This document shows, in pieces, positions 1 through 8,197 of a stretch of 64,000 nucleotides of DNA; position 1 is the first letter of the stretch; every line of letters starts with the position of its first letter. Source of the stretch: Planctomycetota bacterium (GTDB lineage Bacteria; Planctomycetota; UBA1135; GCA-002686595); the NCBI GenBank assembly GCA_020638855.1, contig JACKHT010000001.1, positions 609,829 to 673,828 of the forward strand, written 5' to 3'. Position numbers and translations under genes: made by a program. The notes below the pieces were generated by a model that was not told the origin of the DNA, searched no databases, and worked only from the letters and a program-made list of their open reading frames with translations.

Positions 1-101
1 TCCACCCGATCGAGCCTGAGGCGTTCCTGCCCCGGCCCTTGATGGTAGGCCCACCCGGCAACGGGTAAGCACAACCAAGCTGCCAATAGGATTTTCTTCA
101 T
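1..101 (-). CDS. Secreted protein, N-terminal fragment cut by the window edge
   Basis: The minus strand opens with ATG at 99-101 and stays open to the window edge, giving about 33 residues. The first 18 residues (MKKILLAAWLCLPVAGWA) are a clear signal peptide with two Lys, a hydrophobic core and an Ala at a plausible cleavage point. The rest is too short to classify. It lies 103 bases after BatB on the same strand, where aerotolerance operons of other bacteria often carry a TPR protein (BatC) or BatD, so it may belong to that operon. This is inference from position only. Confidence 0.6.
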   Translation of the reverse strand, partial: MKKILLAAWLCLPVAGWAYHQGPGQERLRLDRV

Positions 102-204
102 GGGAATGATTCGGTGGATGCAGGGGCTCCCACCTAGGTTTTTAGGCCCAGGCTATCATGGTAAGGCCTTGTGCGATTTTGCGGGGCAAGGATTTTGTAC
201 GGGT

Positions 205-1206
205 TCAGGCGGTCCTGCGGTTGGGATCGAGCTGGGGCACGCCCTGGCGCTTCCCAGGCAGGTGTCGGGTTCCCAATAGGTGCAATAGGAGCGGAATCAG
301 GGCCAAAAGCGCCGCCCCCAAAAAACTCGCAAGCAGCGCGTATTCGCGCTGGGTCCAGTGGTCGGTGGGCCCCAGGCTGCCTCCCGACGTGATGTCCTTC
401 AGCACGGTGGAAGCGACTTGGCGCTGGTTGCCGTCGTGGTAGGTGCCGTTCAAGCGCACGGCCATCTGGCGCAGCGCGGACACATCCTGGCGCGATTGCC
501 GGCCATCGATGAAGCTGCCGGTGACCGGGTCGCCCACGCCTACGACCAAGGCTCCCGCAAACGAAATCGGCAGCTTGGGCATGCCGGTGGGCGGTAGGGT
601 GTCCCCATCGCTCAGCACGATCAGGGTGGTGCTGTCCTTCTTCCAATCCTTGGCGATTCTCGCGGCTTCCTCCAAGCCGTCGAACAGCCGCGTTTCCCCG
701 CGCCGGAAGGCGTGGTGCATGGGCAAATCACCGAGCACGTTTTGCAACACCTCCGCATCGGTCGTATCGATCACCACCGGCATCGCGCCGCTGTAGGTGG
801 CTACCACCGAAACCTTGTAGTTCCCGATCGCTACTCGGCTGAAGATCGAATTGAGCACGTCACGGCCGCGGTGCAGCCGGCTTTGCTTGCCGTCGGGACC
901 CGCATCCACAAGCCGCATCGAGGGGGACACATCGAGCACCAAGACCAAGTGGCGGTACTCATCGGTCGGCTTGGCCTTTTGGCCGTGCAACTTGGGCGCA
1001 ACACCGTACAGCAACGTGAGCAGCCCCCAAGCTGCGGCGCCGGCTGCGGCGGCGCGCAACCAAGGAACCGCCATGGTCCAGGCTTCGGGCCGCTGGCGAG
1101 CGCCAAACAACAACCAGCCCATGCGGCGCAAGCGCGTAAGGTGCAACCACTCCCCCAGCAGCGCCAACAAGGCAACGCCAAGCGCGATCCAGATCGGCGC
1201 TACCAT
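205..1206 (-). CDS. batB: BatB-like von Willebrand factor A membrane protein
   Basis: A 333-residue protein with hydrophobic segments at about 4-20 and 50-70, a vWA domain from about residue 85, and a C-terminal membrane segment near 287-310. The metal-ion-dependent adhesion site is visible as D92-V-S94-P-S96, followed by a later SDGD stretch. This layout, two N-terminal membrane helices, vWA, one C-terminal helix, is that of BatA/BatB proteins linked to aerotolerance and envelope stress. The ATG at 1204-1206 overlaps the stop of the upstream gene by 7 bases, so I prefer it over the upstream in-frame codons, which lie inside batA. BatA and BatB probably act together in the membrane. The symbol rests on order and topology. 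Confidence 0.85.
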   Translation of the reverse strand: MVAPIWIALGVALLALLGEWLHLTRLRRMGWLLFGARQRPEAWTMAVPWLRAAAAGAAAWGLLTLLYGVAPKLHGQKAKPTDEYRHLVLVLDVSPSMRLVDAGPDGKQSRLHRGRDVLNSIFSRVAIGNYKVSVVATYSGAMPVVIDTTDAEVLQNVLGDLPMHHAFRRGETRLFDGLEEAARIAKDWKKDSTTLIVLSDGDTLPPTGMPKLPISFAGALVVGVGDPVTGSFIDGRQSRQDVSALRQMAVRLNGTYHDGNQRQVASTVLKDITSGGSLGPTDHWTQREYALLASFLGAALLALIPLLLHLLGTRHLPGKRQGVPQLDPNRRTA

Positions 1207-2120
1207 GGGGTGTACCTCAGGAAGAACTGCAACAGGACGTGCAAGCCCAGCAAGATGGCACCCGCCAGGCACCACGGCTGGAAGTGGTCGATGTGTTCCG
1301 CCGCAACCTTCTCCAGTTCGGCCACCTGCATTTCGTCGATGCGCCGGAACACGGTCTCCAAAGCCCCAGGGTCCCCCGCCGCGAAGAATTCGCCACCGGT
1401 TGCCGAAGCGATATTCACCACTTCGCCGGGCACATCGCCATCCGCCACGAACACGCCATAGAGCACGATGCCACTTTCCCGCAGCAAACGACCGATCTCC
1501 TCGTCCTGCCCGTTGCCCAGGTCGCTCGAGTACCCGTCCGAGATGAGGATGATCATGCGATCGCCCTCCTCGCGCGAAACGAGCACATCACGGCAGGCCT
1601 TCAGCGCCTTGCCGATCGAAGTACCCCCGAACCAGGAGGGCAAATTGCCCAACTTGGGATCCATGAAGGGCGGGGCACAACGGAACGCGGACACATCCGA
1701 GGTAAGCGGCACCCAGTGCAACACGTTGTTGCCGAAGAAGGTCAACGCAAAGGCATCCCCCGTGCGGAAATCGAGGAACCCGTTGATCGCGCGCATGGCC
1801 GCGTCGTAGCGCGTGCCCTCGCCGAACTCGGCGGTCATCGAACCCGAAACGTCGACGCAGAACTGAATGTTGGTGAGCGATCGTTTGGTCTTGGGCGCGT
1901 CCAGCTTTTGGGGGCCCGCCAGCAGCACCACGGCCACCGCGAGACTGAGCGGGGGGATCGACTCGGCCAGGTGCAAGAGGATGCGCAGACCGGTCCCCCG
2001 CGGAGGGGCCGTTTCGTCCATGGGCAACGCCACACGGCTCCCCTTGCGCATCCAAGCGTACGCCAAAAGAGCGGCCGGGATCACCAAAGCCAACAAATAC
2101 TCGGGATGCCCGAACGACAT
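1200..2120 (-). CDS. batA: BatA-like von Willebrand factor A membrane protein
   Basis: 306 residues. Membrane segments lie at about 7-24, 55-70 and 281-301, with a vWA domain between them. The MIDAS motif is D90-V-S92-G-S94-M, and a conserved SDG triplet follows in the second half. The chain TGATG at 2118-2122 makes the start codon overlap the stop of the preceding gene, a sign of coupled translation. Its own end overlaps batB. In the family, BatA-type proteins sit downstream of a MoxR ATPase and a DUF58 protein, as here, and are thought to form a membrane complex whose metal-binding vWA domains are remodelled by MoxR. The exact substrate is unknown. Confidence 0.88.
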   Translation of the reverse strand: MSFGHPEYLLALVIPAALLAYAWMRKGSRVALPMDETAPPRGTGLRILLHLAESIPPLSLAVAVVLLAGPQKLDAPKTKRSLTNIQFCVDVSGSMTAEFGEGTRYDAAMRAINGFLDFRTGDAFALTFFGNNVLHWVPLTSDVSAFRCAPPFMDPKLGNLPSWFGGTSIGKALKACRDVLVSREEGDRMIILISDGYSSDLGNGQDEEIGRLLRESGIVLYGVFVADGDVPGEVVNIASATGGEFFAAGDPGALETVFRRIDEMQVAELEKVAAEHIDHFQPWCLAGAILLGLHVLLQFFLRYTPW

Positions 2121-3025
2121 CAGGCGCCTTCCCCCGCCAACGTTTCGCCCAACATGGGAGCGTAGTTTTCGGGCGCGTGGAGGTACGGCTCAAGGAGCTT
2201 GGCCACATCCACGCTGCCCGATCCAGCACCCGGGCTGTGCAACCAGACCTCGAGTTGCCGAAGCAAAGGGCCCGCTTCGGGGTCTTCGTGGAGCTGGGCC
2301 AGGGCCACCGGCATGCGCAGCCCGTGCAGCCCGCGGCGCTCGCGCCAATAGGCGAACAACAGGCGCTCGAGGCTTGCGCGTTCAGCATCATCGAGTTCGC
2401 CCCGCTGCGCGCGCTCAACCAGCGGAGTCAGCTTCTGGGCCAAGGTGGTGGCCTCCTTCGCTCCCCGTTGCGCCGCTTGCTGCCGATTCCGATGACCCAG
2501 GTAGAAGATCAAGAACAACCCCAGCACCCAAAGGATTCCCGCCAGCACCATTTGATCGCGGTACCCGCCAAGTCGACCGGGGCGTTCGGCGACTACCTTG
2601 TTGGGTTCCATCCGCCCCATCGGCAACACCGCCGTAGCAACCACGGTCAGACTCGGCACATTGCCCATCGAACTATGGTCAACGCGTTCGAGGTAGTCCC
2701 GCAGGTCGTGGCTTCCCGGAACGTACGGCGTGAATTCGAATTCGTACAGAAATCCATCGCCCTGGGGTTCGGCATCGACCACGCGCAGCAGAGCATCTGC
2801 CTTGCCGGGATCGTGGACCTCCACGGCCTGTAGCAAAGTCCCGGGCAGCGGCACACCCGGCAAACGCACGCGCATCCCCACCGTGGTCTGCGCCAACGAT
2901 GGGCGGGTCGTATCCGCCGTCTGGGCCGTGGCCGTTGGCACCGGCTGGGGCACAACCGGCTGGGGCACAACCGGCTGCGACACGAAGGACGGGACCACGA
3001 GGATCCAACTCATAAGCCAACCCAT
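2120..3025 (-). CDS. Single-pass membrane protein of the Bat/MoxR operon, unknown function
   Basis: 301 residues with an N-terminal signal-like segment (about 1-16), then a short Pro repeat in which VVPQP recurs (residues 19-28). An extracytoplasmic region runs to about 155, a membrane helix lies at about 158-177, and a charged, helix-rich cytoplasmic tail follows. The Pro repeat is encoded by a tandem 15-base unit at 2943-2972. It sits between DUF58 and BatA with one-base TGATG overlaps on both sides, so it is very probably made with them. Bat operons often carry a BatD- or DUF4381-type protein in this place with the same topology, but I cannot confirm either family by eye. Confidence 0.75.
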   Translation of the reverse strand: MGWLMSWILVVPSFVSQPVVPQPVVPQPVPTATAQTADTTRPSLAQTTVGMRVRLPGVPLPGTLLQAVEVHDPGKADALLRVVDAEPQGDGFLYEFEFTPYVPGSHDLRDYLERVDHSSMGNVPSLTVVATAVLPMGRMEPNKVVAERPGRLGGYRDQMVLAGILWVLGLFLIFYLGHRNRQQAAQRGAKEATTLAQKLTPLVERAQRGELDDAERASLERLLFAYWRERRGLHGLRMPVALAQLHEDPEAGPLLRQLEVWLHSPGAGSGSVDVAKLLEPYLHAPENYAPMLGETLAGEGA

Positions 3026-3942
3026 CAGCGACCCCCTCCGGTCAACAAGCCTCGCGAAGCAAAGAAATGGCGCACCTTCTGGGCCACGGGCTGATCGGTG
3101 CGCAGCAGCAGGTGGTCGACGCCAGCTCGGCGCAAGGCCTGCTGGGCCTTAAGCGGATCGGTCCAGGTGCGACGGCCATGGGTGGTGAACGTCTCGCCGG
3201 TTTCAGCCTCTTGAGCGCGCAAGAAGCCGCTGCCGGGGAAGCCCAATTCGGCGGGGTCTTGCACCTGGATCGCCACCACTTCGTGGGTCTGACCGAGCAG
3301 CTTGAGCGCCGAGATCGCAGCGGACTCGTGCAAGTCACTGAGCACGATCACCAACGCGCGGCTCTTCAGGCTGGTGTGCAACTCGGTCACCTTTCGCGCG
3401 AGCGAAGTCCCCTCGTCGTAGCGAAACTGACGCAGTTTGATCATCCATTGCAGGACTTGGTCCTTGGAAAGGCTGGGCTGCACGCGCAGCTCGCGCTCGC
3501 CCGTTCCCAAAAGCCCGACGGGGCTCACCCGGTCCAAGCATGCCAGGGCTAGGCCCCCGGCCACAAACGTGGCCAGGGCGTACTTGCTCAAGGCGGTCGA
3601 GTGGATCATCATCGATGCCGAGGTATCGAGTAGGATCCAGGCCGGCATGCATTTGGGCGCTTCGAACTCCTTGATGTGCACCGTCCCGGTGCGCGCGGTC
3701 ACGCGCCAATCGATCGACCGCACCGGATCTCCCGGAGCGTAGGGTCGCGACTGCACGTACTCGACGCCCGAGCCCAAGAAGCGCGAACGGTCGGTGCCGT
3801 AGCTGAGTGTGTCCGCCAGCTTGCGGATGGCGAGCAGGTAGCGGCGCGTGTTGAGCGGTTCGACCGGCTCCAGCATCCCCACCATGGGGTCTTTCTGGGG
3901 CCGGGGTGCGCCGCTACGCGGGTCTCCGGGATGGGCGGCCAT
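3025..3942 (-). CDS. DUF58 domain protein (vWA-like, MoxR partner)
   Basis: 305 residues. The DUF58 signature is visible at 68-84, with an APGDPVRSIDWR stretch preceding a TART motif. A vWA-like core follows in which D106-T-S-A-S110 resembles a MIDAS site. No membrane helix is evident, so the protein is likely cytoplasmic or peripheral. DUF58 proteins are almost always encoded next to MoxR ATPases, and here only 3 bases separate it from moxR. The ATG at 3940-3942 is used; an in-frame Met at residue 20 is a possible later start. Its function is expected to be as partner or adaptor of MoxR in the Bat system. Confidence 0.88.
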   Translation of the reverse strand: MAAHPGDPRSGAPRPQKDPMVGMLEPVEPLNTRRYLLAIRKLADTLSYGTDRSRFLGSGVEYVQSRPYAPGDPVRSIDWRVTARTGTVHIKEFEAPKCMPAWILLDTSASMMIHSTALSKYALATFVAGGLALACLDRVSPVGLLGTGERELRVQPSLSKDQVLQWMIKLRQFRYDEGTSLARKVTELHTSLKSRALVIVLSDLHESAAISALKLLGQTHEVVAIQVQDPAELGFPGSGFLRAQEAETGETFTTHGRRTWTDPLKAQQALRRAGVDHLLLRTDQPVAQKVRHFFASRGLLTGGGR

Positions 3943-3945
3943 GGA

Positions 3946-4950
3946 TCAGGCACCCACGTCTTCGCCGAGGATTTCCTGCAACACTTGGCTGGCCTGACGG
4001 CCTTCCGCCAAGGCTTCGTAGGTGGGGCGGATGCGGTGCAGGATCACGTCCTCGGCCAGGGCGAAGAGGTCGCCAGGCACGACGTAATCGCGCCCATGGA
4101 TGAGGGCGCGAGCGCGTGAGGCCTTGATCAAGGCAATCCCTGCGCGGGGTGATGCACCCAATTCCAAGTCGGGGTGGCGCCGGGTCCTGTCGACGATCTG
4201 CACCACGTGCTCGAGGAAAGTCTCCGAAACAAAGACCTCATTGACGTCCTCCATGGCGCGCGCGATCTCTTCCTTTCCCCCCACCGGCTCACCGCCGAGC
4301 ATGTCGAATTCGGTTTTGACCACCGAGCCGCCATCCGCGTCGCGGCGCACAGTCAGCTTCGAGTTGCGCCGCAAGACCTCTTTCTCGTCTTCGAGCGACG
4401 GGTAGTCCAGTCGGTGCAACAGCATGAAACGGTCGAGTTGGGCCTCGGGCAATTCAAAGGTGCCCGCCTGCTCGACCGGGTTTTGGGTGGCGATCACCAG
4501 GAAGGGCGCGGGGAGTTTGTAGGTCTCGTTGCCGATGGTCACCTTGCGTTCCTGCATCGCCTCGAGCAGCGCGCTCTGCACCTTGGGCGCGGCGCGGTTG
4601 ATCTCGTCCGCTAGGAGCAAGTTGGTGAAGATCGGCCCCCGGTGGGTGCGGAAATCCTGGGTGCGTTGGTCGAGGATCTCCGAGCCCAGAATGTCCGAGG
4701 GCAACAGGTCGATCGTGAACTGGATGCGCGAGAAGTCGAGGCTGACGGTCTTGGAAACCGCCGCCACGAGCAGCGTCTTGGCCAACCCGGGCACCCCCTG
4801 CAAGAGCAGGTGGCCTCCGGTCAAGAGCGCGATGAGCAGGCGCTCGACCACCACATCCTGCCCCACGACAACCTGCCCGACCCGTTGTCGGATGGCATCG
4901 AGGAAGGCGGTGGTTTCCGTGAATTTCGGGGCGGGAGAGAGATCGACCAT
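3946..4950 (-). CDS. moxR: MoxR-family AAA+ ATPase
   Basis: 334 residues, the usual length for MoxR. Walker A is G52-V-P-G-L-A-K-T59 and Walker B lies at 111-116 (LLLADE) followed by INRA. The sensor stretch ATQNPVEQAGT and the C-terminal lid domain of AAA_3/MoxR proteins are also present. It is the first gene of a packed minus-strand operon with DUF58, a membrane protein and BatA/BatB. MoxR proteins act as chaperone-like ATPases that activate vWA partners by inserting metal or remodelling complexes. A 282-base divergent gap separates it from selO and should hold its promoter. Confidence 0.93.
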   Translation of the reverse strand: MVDLSPAPKFTETTAFLDAIRQRVGQVVVGQDVVVERLLIALLTGGHLLLQGVPGLAKTLLVAAVSKTVSLDFSRIQFTIDLLPSDILGSEILDQRTQDFRTHRGPIFTNLLLADEINRAAPKVQSALLEAMQERKVTIGNETYKLPAPFLVIATQNPVEQAGTFELPEAQLDRFMLLHRLDYPSLEDEKEVLRRNSKLTVRRDADGGSVVKTEFDMLGGEPVGGKEEIARAMEDVNEVFVSETFLEHVVQIVDRTRRHPDLELGASPRAGIALIKASRARALIHGRDYVVPGDLFALAEDVILHRIRPTYEALAEGRQASQVLQEILGEDVGA

Positions 4951-5037
4951 GGAGCGAATAGGAATTCTGGAAGGAAACGGAATGGACCGCGCGCGTCTTG
5001 GTGAAGCTGCAGTCTACCTTAGCAAGTGGGAGATCGA

Positions 5038-5108
5038 GCCCCGTGAGAGCCGGAGGCGCCCCCCACGCTCGTGAGCGGGAATGGGGCCGCGGGCTCTCAT
5101 AGCGGGGC
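5038..5108. other. Long imperfect hairpin in the moxR/selO divergent region
   Basis: A 71-base GC-rich inverted repeat. Bases 5038-5043 pair with 5103-5108 and 5044-5051 pair with 5092-5099, separated by a 3-base bulge. Further in are a broken stem (GCG and CCCC against GGGG and CGC) and a 5-bp tip stem (5066-5070 with 5073-5077). It lies upstream of both flanking genes, so it is not an obvious terminator for either. It could be a leader structure, a small RNA or a protein-binding site. No function is assigned. Confidence 0.5.
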
Positions 5109-5220
5109 AAGGGGGCTGGGTAACCCAAGCCGTGGCAGAGAGCCGGCACGACCCACGGTGTCCGGCGAACTTCCCCAAAAACGCGATTTGCTGGGCTAGC
5201 AAGTCCCCGATCGCTGGGCC

Positions 5221-5226
5221 TACACT
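5221..5226 (+). promoter_or_regulatory. Candidate -10 box (TACACT) six bases before the selO start
   Basis: TACACT fits a TANNNT -10 element and is followed by only six bases before the ATG. Transcription would then start at or just before the start codon and give a leaderless message. No convincing -35 box is seen. Similar boxes stand at the same distance from other starts in this window. Confidence 0.35.
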
Positions 5227-5232
5227 CGTTGC

Positions 5233-6834
5233 ATGGCCGCATCCCACGATCGATTGGTTCTCGAACCGCACTTCACCGGCCAGCTGCGCGCCGATGCGAT
5301 CGAAGCCCCTGGGACGCGCCAAGTCCGGTCCGCCCATTTTTCGCGCGTGGCACCCACCCGGGTGTCCGCACCCGAACTCCTAGCCTGGACCGCCGACCTA
5401 GCATCATCACTGGGCTTGCCCACCGATCCCAGCGCGGACCCGGGGCTGGCCGCCTTGCTCGCAGGTCAGGAGCTGTTTCCGGGGAGCGCGCCCTATGCCA
5501 TGTGCTACGGCGGCCATCAATTCGGGCATTGGGCGGGCCAACTCGGTGACGGCCGCGCGATCAACCTCGGCGAACGGCGGGACGCCAATGGCGTCTTGCA
5601 AACCTTGCAACTCAAGGGCGCCGGCCCGACGCCCTATTCGCGCTCAGCCGACGGCTGGGCGGTGCTGCGCTCGTCGATCCGCGAGTTCTTGTGCAGCGAA
5701 GCCATGTTCCACCTGGGCGTCCCCACCACCCGCGCGCTGAGTTTGGTGCACACGGGCGATGCGGTGCTGCGCGACATGTTCTACGATGGCAACGCGCGCC
5801 ATGAACCCGGCGCGGTGGTTTGCCGCGTGGCGCCGTCGTTTGTGCGCTTCGGCAATTTCGAAATCTTCGCTGCCCGAAACGAAGTAGCGCCCATGCGCGA
5901 ACTGGCGGACTACGTGATCCGCGAACACTTCGCGCACCTACTGCCTGCCTCAGGCACGCTATCGAATTCCACCTACCTAGCGTGGTTCCGCGAGGTTTGC
6001 GAGCGCACCGCGCAGATGCTCGTGCATTGGTCCCGCGTGGGATTCGTGCACGGGGTCATGAACACCGACAACATGTCGATCCTGGGGCTCACCATCGACT
6101 ACGGTCCCTATGGTTGGCTGGAGGACTATGACCCGAGCTGGACCCCGAACACCACCGATGCGGGGGGACGACGCTATGCCTTTGGCAACCAAGCGCAGAT
6201 TGGGCTTTGGAACCTGCTCAAGCTGGCCAATGCGATCTTGCCCCTGGTGGAAGACGTCGAGGCGTTGCAGGAAGCGCTGGGATTCTTTTCGGAGATCTAC
6301 GACCGTGGCTGGGAGACGATGATGGCCGCCAAGCTAGGGCTCGGATCCTGGGTGGAGAGCACCGACTCGGCTTTGACGGCTGAGTGGCTGCAGATCTTGG
6401 GACTCGCGGAGACCGATTGGACGCTGGTCCACCGCCGCTTGGCGCAGGTGCCGATCGCGGGAGGCGACTTCGAATCGGACTTGGCGACCTTGGCCCCCGC
6501 CTACTACCGGTCCGAGCAGTGCACACCCGCCTACCGGGAACGGTTGAAGACCTGGCTCGCCGCGTACCGCCAGCGCCTGAGGGCCGACGACCGGAGCAGC
6601 GCCGAGCGGCGCCAGGCGATGGACCGGGTCAACCCCAAGTACGTGCTGCGCAACTACTTAGCCCAATTGGCCATCGATGCCGCCGAGCAGGGCGACCGCG
6701 TTCCGATCGAGCGCTTGCAAGCGCTGCTGCGAGACCCCTACGGCGAGCAACCCGATCAAGAATCCTACGCCGCCCGGCGCCCCGATTGGGCCCGGAATCG
6801 GGCGGGTTGCTCGATGCTTTCCTGCAGTTCTTGA
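5233..6834 (+). CDS. selO: Protein adenylyltransferase SelO (YdiU family)
   Basis: 533 residues; E. coli YdiU is about 478. SelO is a pseudokinase that transfers AMP from ATP to Ser, Thr or Tyr of target proteins and is linked to oxidative stress. Visible family features are GGHQFGHWAGQLGDGRA (93-109), K128 in a LKGAGPTPYSR stretch, the HGVMNTDNMS segment with N277 and D279, and the DYGPYGW segment with metal-binding D289. The C terminus ends SCSS, matching the conserved Cys-x-Ser end where eukaryotic SelO has selenocysteine, so the gene is complete. It is followed after two bases by an ATP-grasp gene, suggesting an operon of three. Confidence 0.95.
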   Translation: MAASHDRLVLEPHFTGQLRADAIEAPGTRQVRSAHFSRVAPTRVSAPELLAWTADLASSLGLPTDPSADPGLAALLAGQELFPGSAPYAMCYGGHQFGHWAGQLGDGRAINLGERRDANGVLQTLQLKGAGPTPYSRSADGWAVLRSSIREFLCSEAMFHLGVPTTRALSLVHTGDAVLRDMFYDGNARHEPGAVVCRVAPSFVRFGNFEIFAARNEVAPMRELADYVIREHFAHLLPASGTLSNSTYLAWFREVCERTAQMLVHWSRVGFVHGVMNTDNMSILGLTIDYGPYGWLEDYDPSWTPNTTDAGGRRYAFGNQAQIGLWNLLKLANAILPLVEDVEALQEALGFFSEIYDRGWETMMAAKLGLGSWVESTDSALTAEWLQILGLAETDWTLVHRRLAQVPIAGGDFESDLATLAPAYYRSEQCTPAYRERLKTWLAAYRQRLRADDRSSAERRQAMDRVNPKYVLRNYLAQLAIDAAEQGDRVPIERLQALLRDPYGEQPDQESYAARRPDWARNRAGCSMLSCSS

Positions 6835-6836
6835 CG

Positions 6837-7751
6837 ATGAATCGCACCCCCATCGCCTTCCTCTCCGCTGACTGCATGCAGGCCAGCTCTCCCAATCGGC
6901 GCGCGGACCACTGGGAGCACGACCTCGAGTACACCGAGCTCGCGCGCGGTTGCGCGGAAGCCGGCCTGCGGCTCGATACGGTGATTTGGAACCGGGCCGA
7001 TTGGAACCCTAGCGACTATGCCGCGATCGTCGTGGGGACGACCTGGGACTATGCGCAACAACCCGAGGCCTTCCTGCTGCGGCTCCGCGAATTGGAGCAA
7101 GCGGCACCGCTGCACAATTCGTCGGCGCTGATTACGTGGAATTCGCACAAGGCCTACCTGCGCGACTTGGAGCGCGATGGTGCGACCGTGGTGCCGACCC
7201 TTTGGCGCGCTGCCGCCGACGAGCAGAGCTTGCGCGACGCGTTCGATGCGCTCGATTGCGAGGAGATCGTCGTGAAACCCCAAGTCGGCGCAGGAGCTTG
7301 GCGCCAAGCCCGCATCCGTCGCGGCGATGCCTGGCCTGCGCCCGAGGAACTCCCGCCCGATGCATGCATGGTGCAGCCCTTCTTGCCCGCTTCGGCCGAA
7401 GGAGAGTATTCCTTCGTGTTTTTCGGCGGCGAATTCTCGCACTGCGCGCTCAAGGTTCCAGCCCAGGGCGATTACCGCGTGCAATCGCTGTACGGGGCCA
7501 AGGAACGACCCCACGTGCCTAGCCGAGAGGAACGCCGATTGGCCCAGGAAATCCTGGGGTACGTCCCGGAAATCCCGCTCTACGCGCGGGTCGACATGAT
7601 GCGCGACTTGCAGGGCCATTTGGCCCTGATGGAGTTGGAGCTGATCGAACCGTACCTCTATCCCGAACAGGGACCCGGAATGGGCACCGTGTTTGCACGG
7701 GCCCTTCGGGGCGTTTTGGGTAGAACTCGCCCGCAAGGACGCACATCATGA
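6837..7751 (+). CDS. ATP-grasp family ligase, uncharacterised
   Basis: 304 residues. The ATP-grasp fold is supported by a Lys at 105 in a WNSHKAYL stretch, VVKPQVGAGA at 145-154, a GEYSFVFF strand at 189-196 and YARVDMM (249-255). The acidic metal-binding stretch MELELIEPYLY at 265-275 completes it. This pattern resembles the RimK/glutathione-synthetase-like group that includes the D-cycloserine ligase DcsG, which joins an acyl phosphate to an amine. The true substrate is unknown. The ATG at 6837, two bases after the selO stop, is chosen over the longer reading because the extension would lie inside selO. The last four bases overlap the next gene (ATGA). Confidence 0.82.
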   Translation: MNRTPIAFLSADCMQASSPNRRADHWEHDLEYTELARGCAEAGLRLDTVIWNRADWNPSDYAAIVVGTTWDYAQQPEAFLLRLRELEQAAPLHNSSALITWNSHKAYLRDLERDGATVVPTLWRAAADEQSLRDAFDALDCEEIVVKPQVGAGAWRQARIRRGDAWPAPEELPPDACMVQPFLPASAEGEYSFVFFGGEFSHCALKVPAQGDYRVQSLYGAKERPHVPSREERRLAQEILGYVPEIPLYARVDMMRDLQGHLALMELELIEPYLYPEQGPGMGTVFARALRGVLGRTRPQGRTS

Positions 7752-8074
7752 AGAAGGCCACCCACGCTACCGACCGCAGCACGCTGCGCGACTTCCGACA
7801 GATCATGAATGTGGGCCCGGCCATGGCGGGTGACTTTCGGCGGATGAAGCTGGATTCCCCGCAAGCCCTGATCGGTCGCGATCCCTTGGCCTTGTATGCG
7901 GAGTTGTGCCAGGTGGACCGAACGTTCCATGATCCTTGCGTCCTCGACACATTGATCGCCGTGGTGGCCTACATGGATGGGGCCCCACCCTTGGCTTGGT
8001 GGAGCTATACCGTGGAGCGCAAGCGGCGCTTCGGCCCCCAGGTGGAAGCCTTGCGGGCTCAGTTTGGAGCCTGA
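7748..8074 (+). CDS. Cdd1-like helix-hairpin-helix protein
   Basis: 108 residues. A helix-hairpin-helix stretch lies at about 13-33 (NVGPAMAGDF), followed by LIGRDPLALYAELC, HDPCVLD and WWSYTVERKR. These are marks of the small Cdd1 family, sometimes annotated as pathogenicity locus or mitomycin-resistance proteins. The HhH motif suggests binding to nucleic acid without sequence specificity. The biochemical role of the family is not established. It overlaps the ATP-grasp gene as ATGA, so the two are translationally coupled. An AAGGA stretch stands upstream of the ATG. Confidence 0.82.
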   Translation: MKKATHATDRSTLRDFRQIMNVGPAMAGDFRRMKLDSPQALIGRDPLALYAELCQVDRTFHDPCVLDTLIAVVAYMDGAPPLAWWSYTVERKRRFGPQVEALRAQFGA

Positions 8075-8185
8075 TCGAAAATCTCCCTGTTCGCGCCAAA
8101 CCGCGCGCCAAGGTGTCCGTTGGATGGGTAGGAGATCGACGAAGTGCCCCAGAGGGGCCCCGGTCTTTTCCGCTGTATCCATACC

Positions 8186-8191
8186 AAGGAG
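8186..8191 (+). promoter_or_regulatory. Ribosome binding site deciding a TTG start
   Basis: AAGGAG lies six bases before TTG at 8198. It is one of the few good Shine-Dalgarno sites in the window and is the reason for preferring the TTG over an upstream in-frame GTG at 8144. Confidence 0.55.
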
Positions 8192-8197
8192 ACCCCG

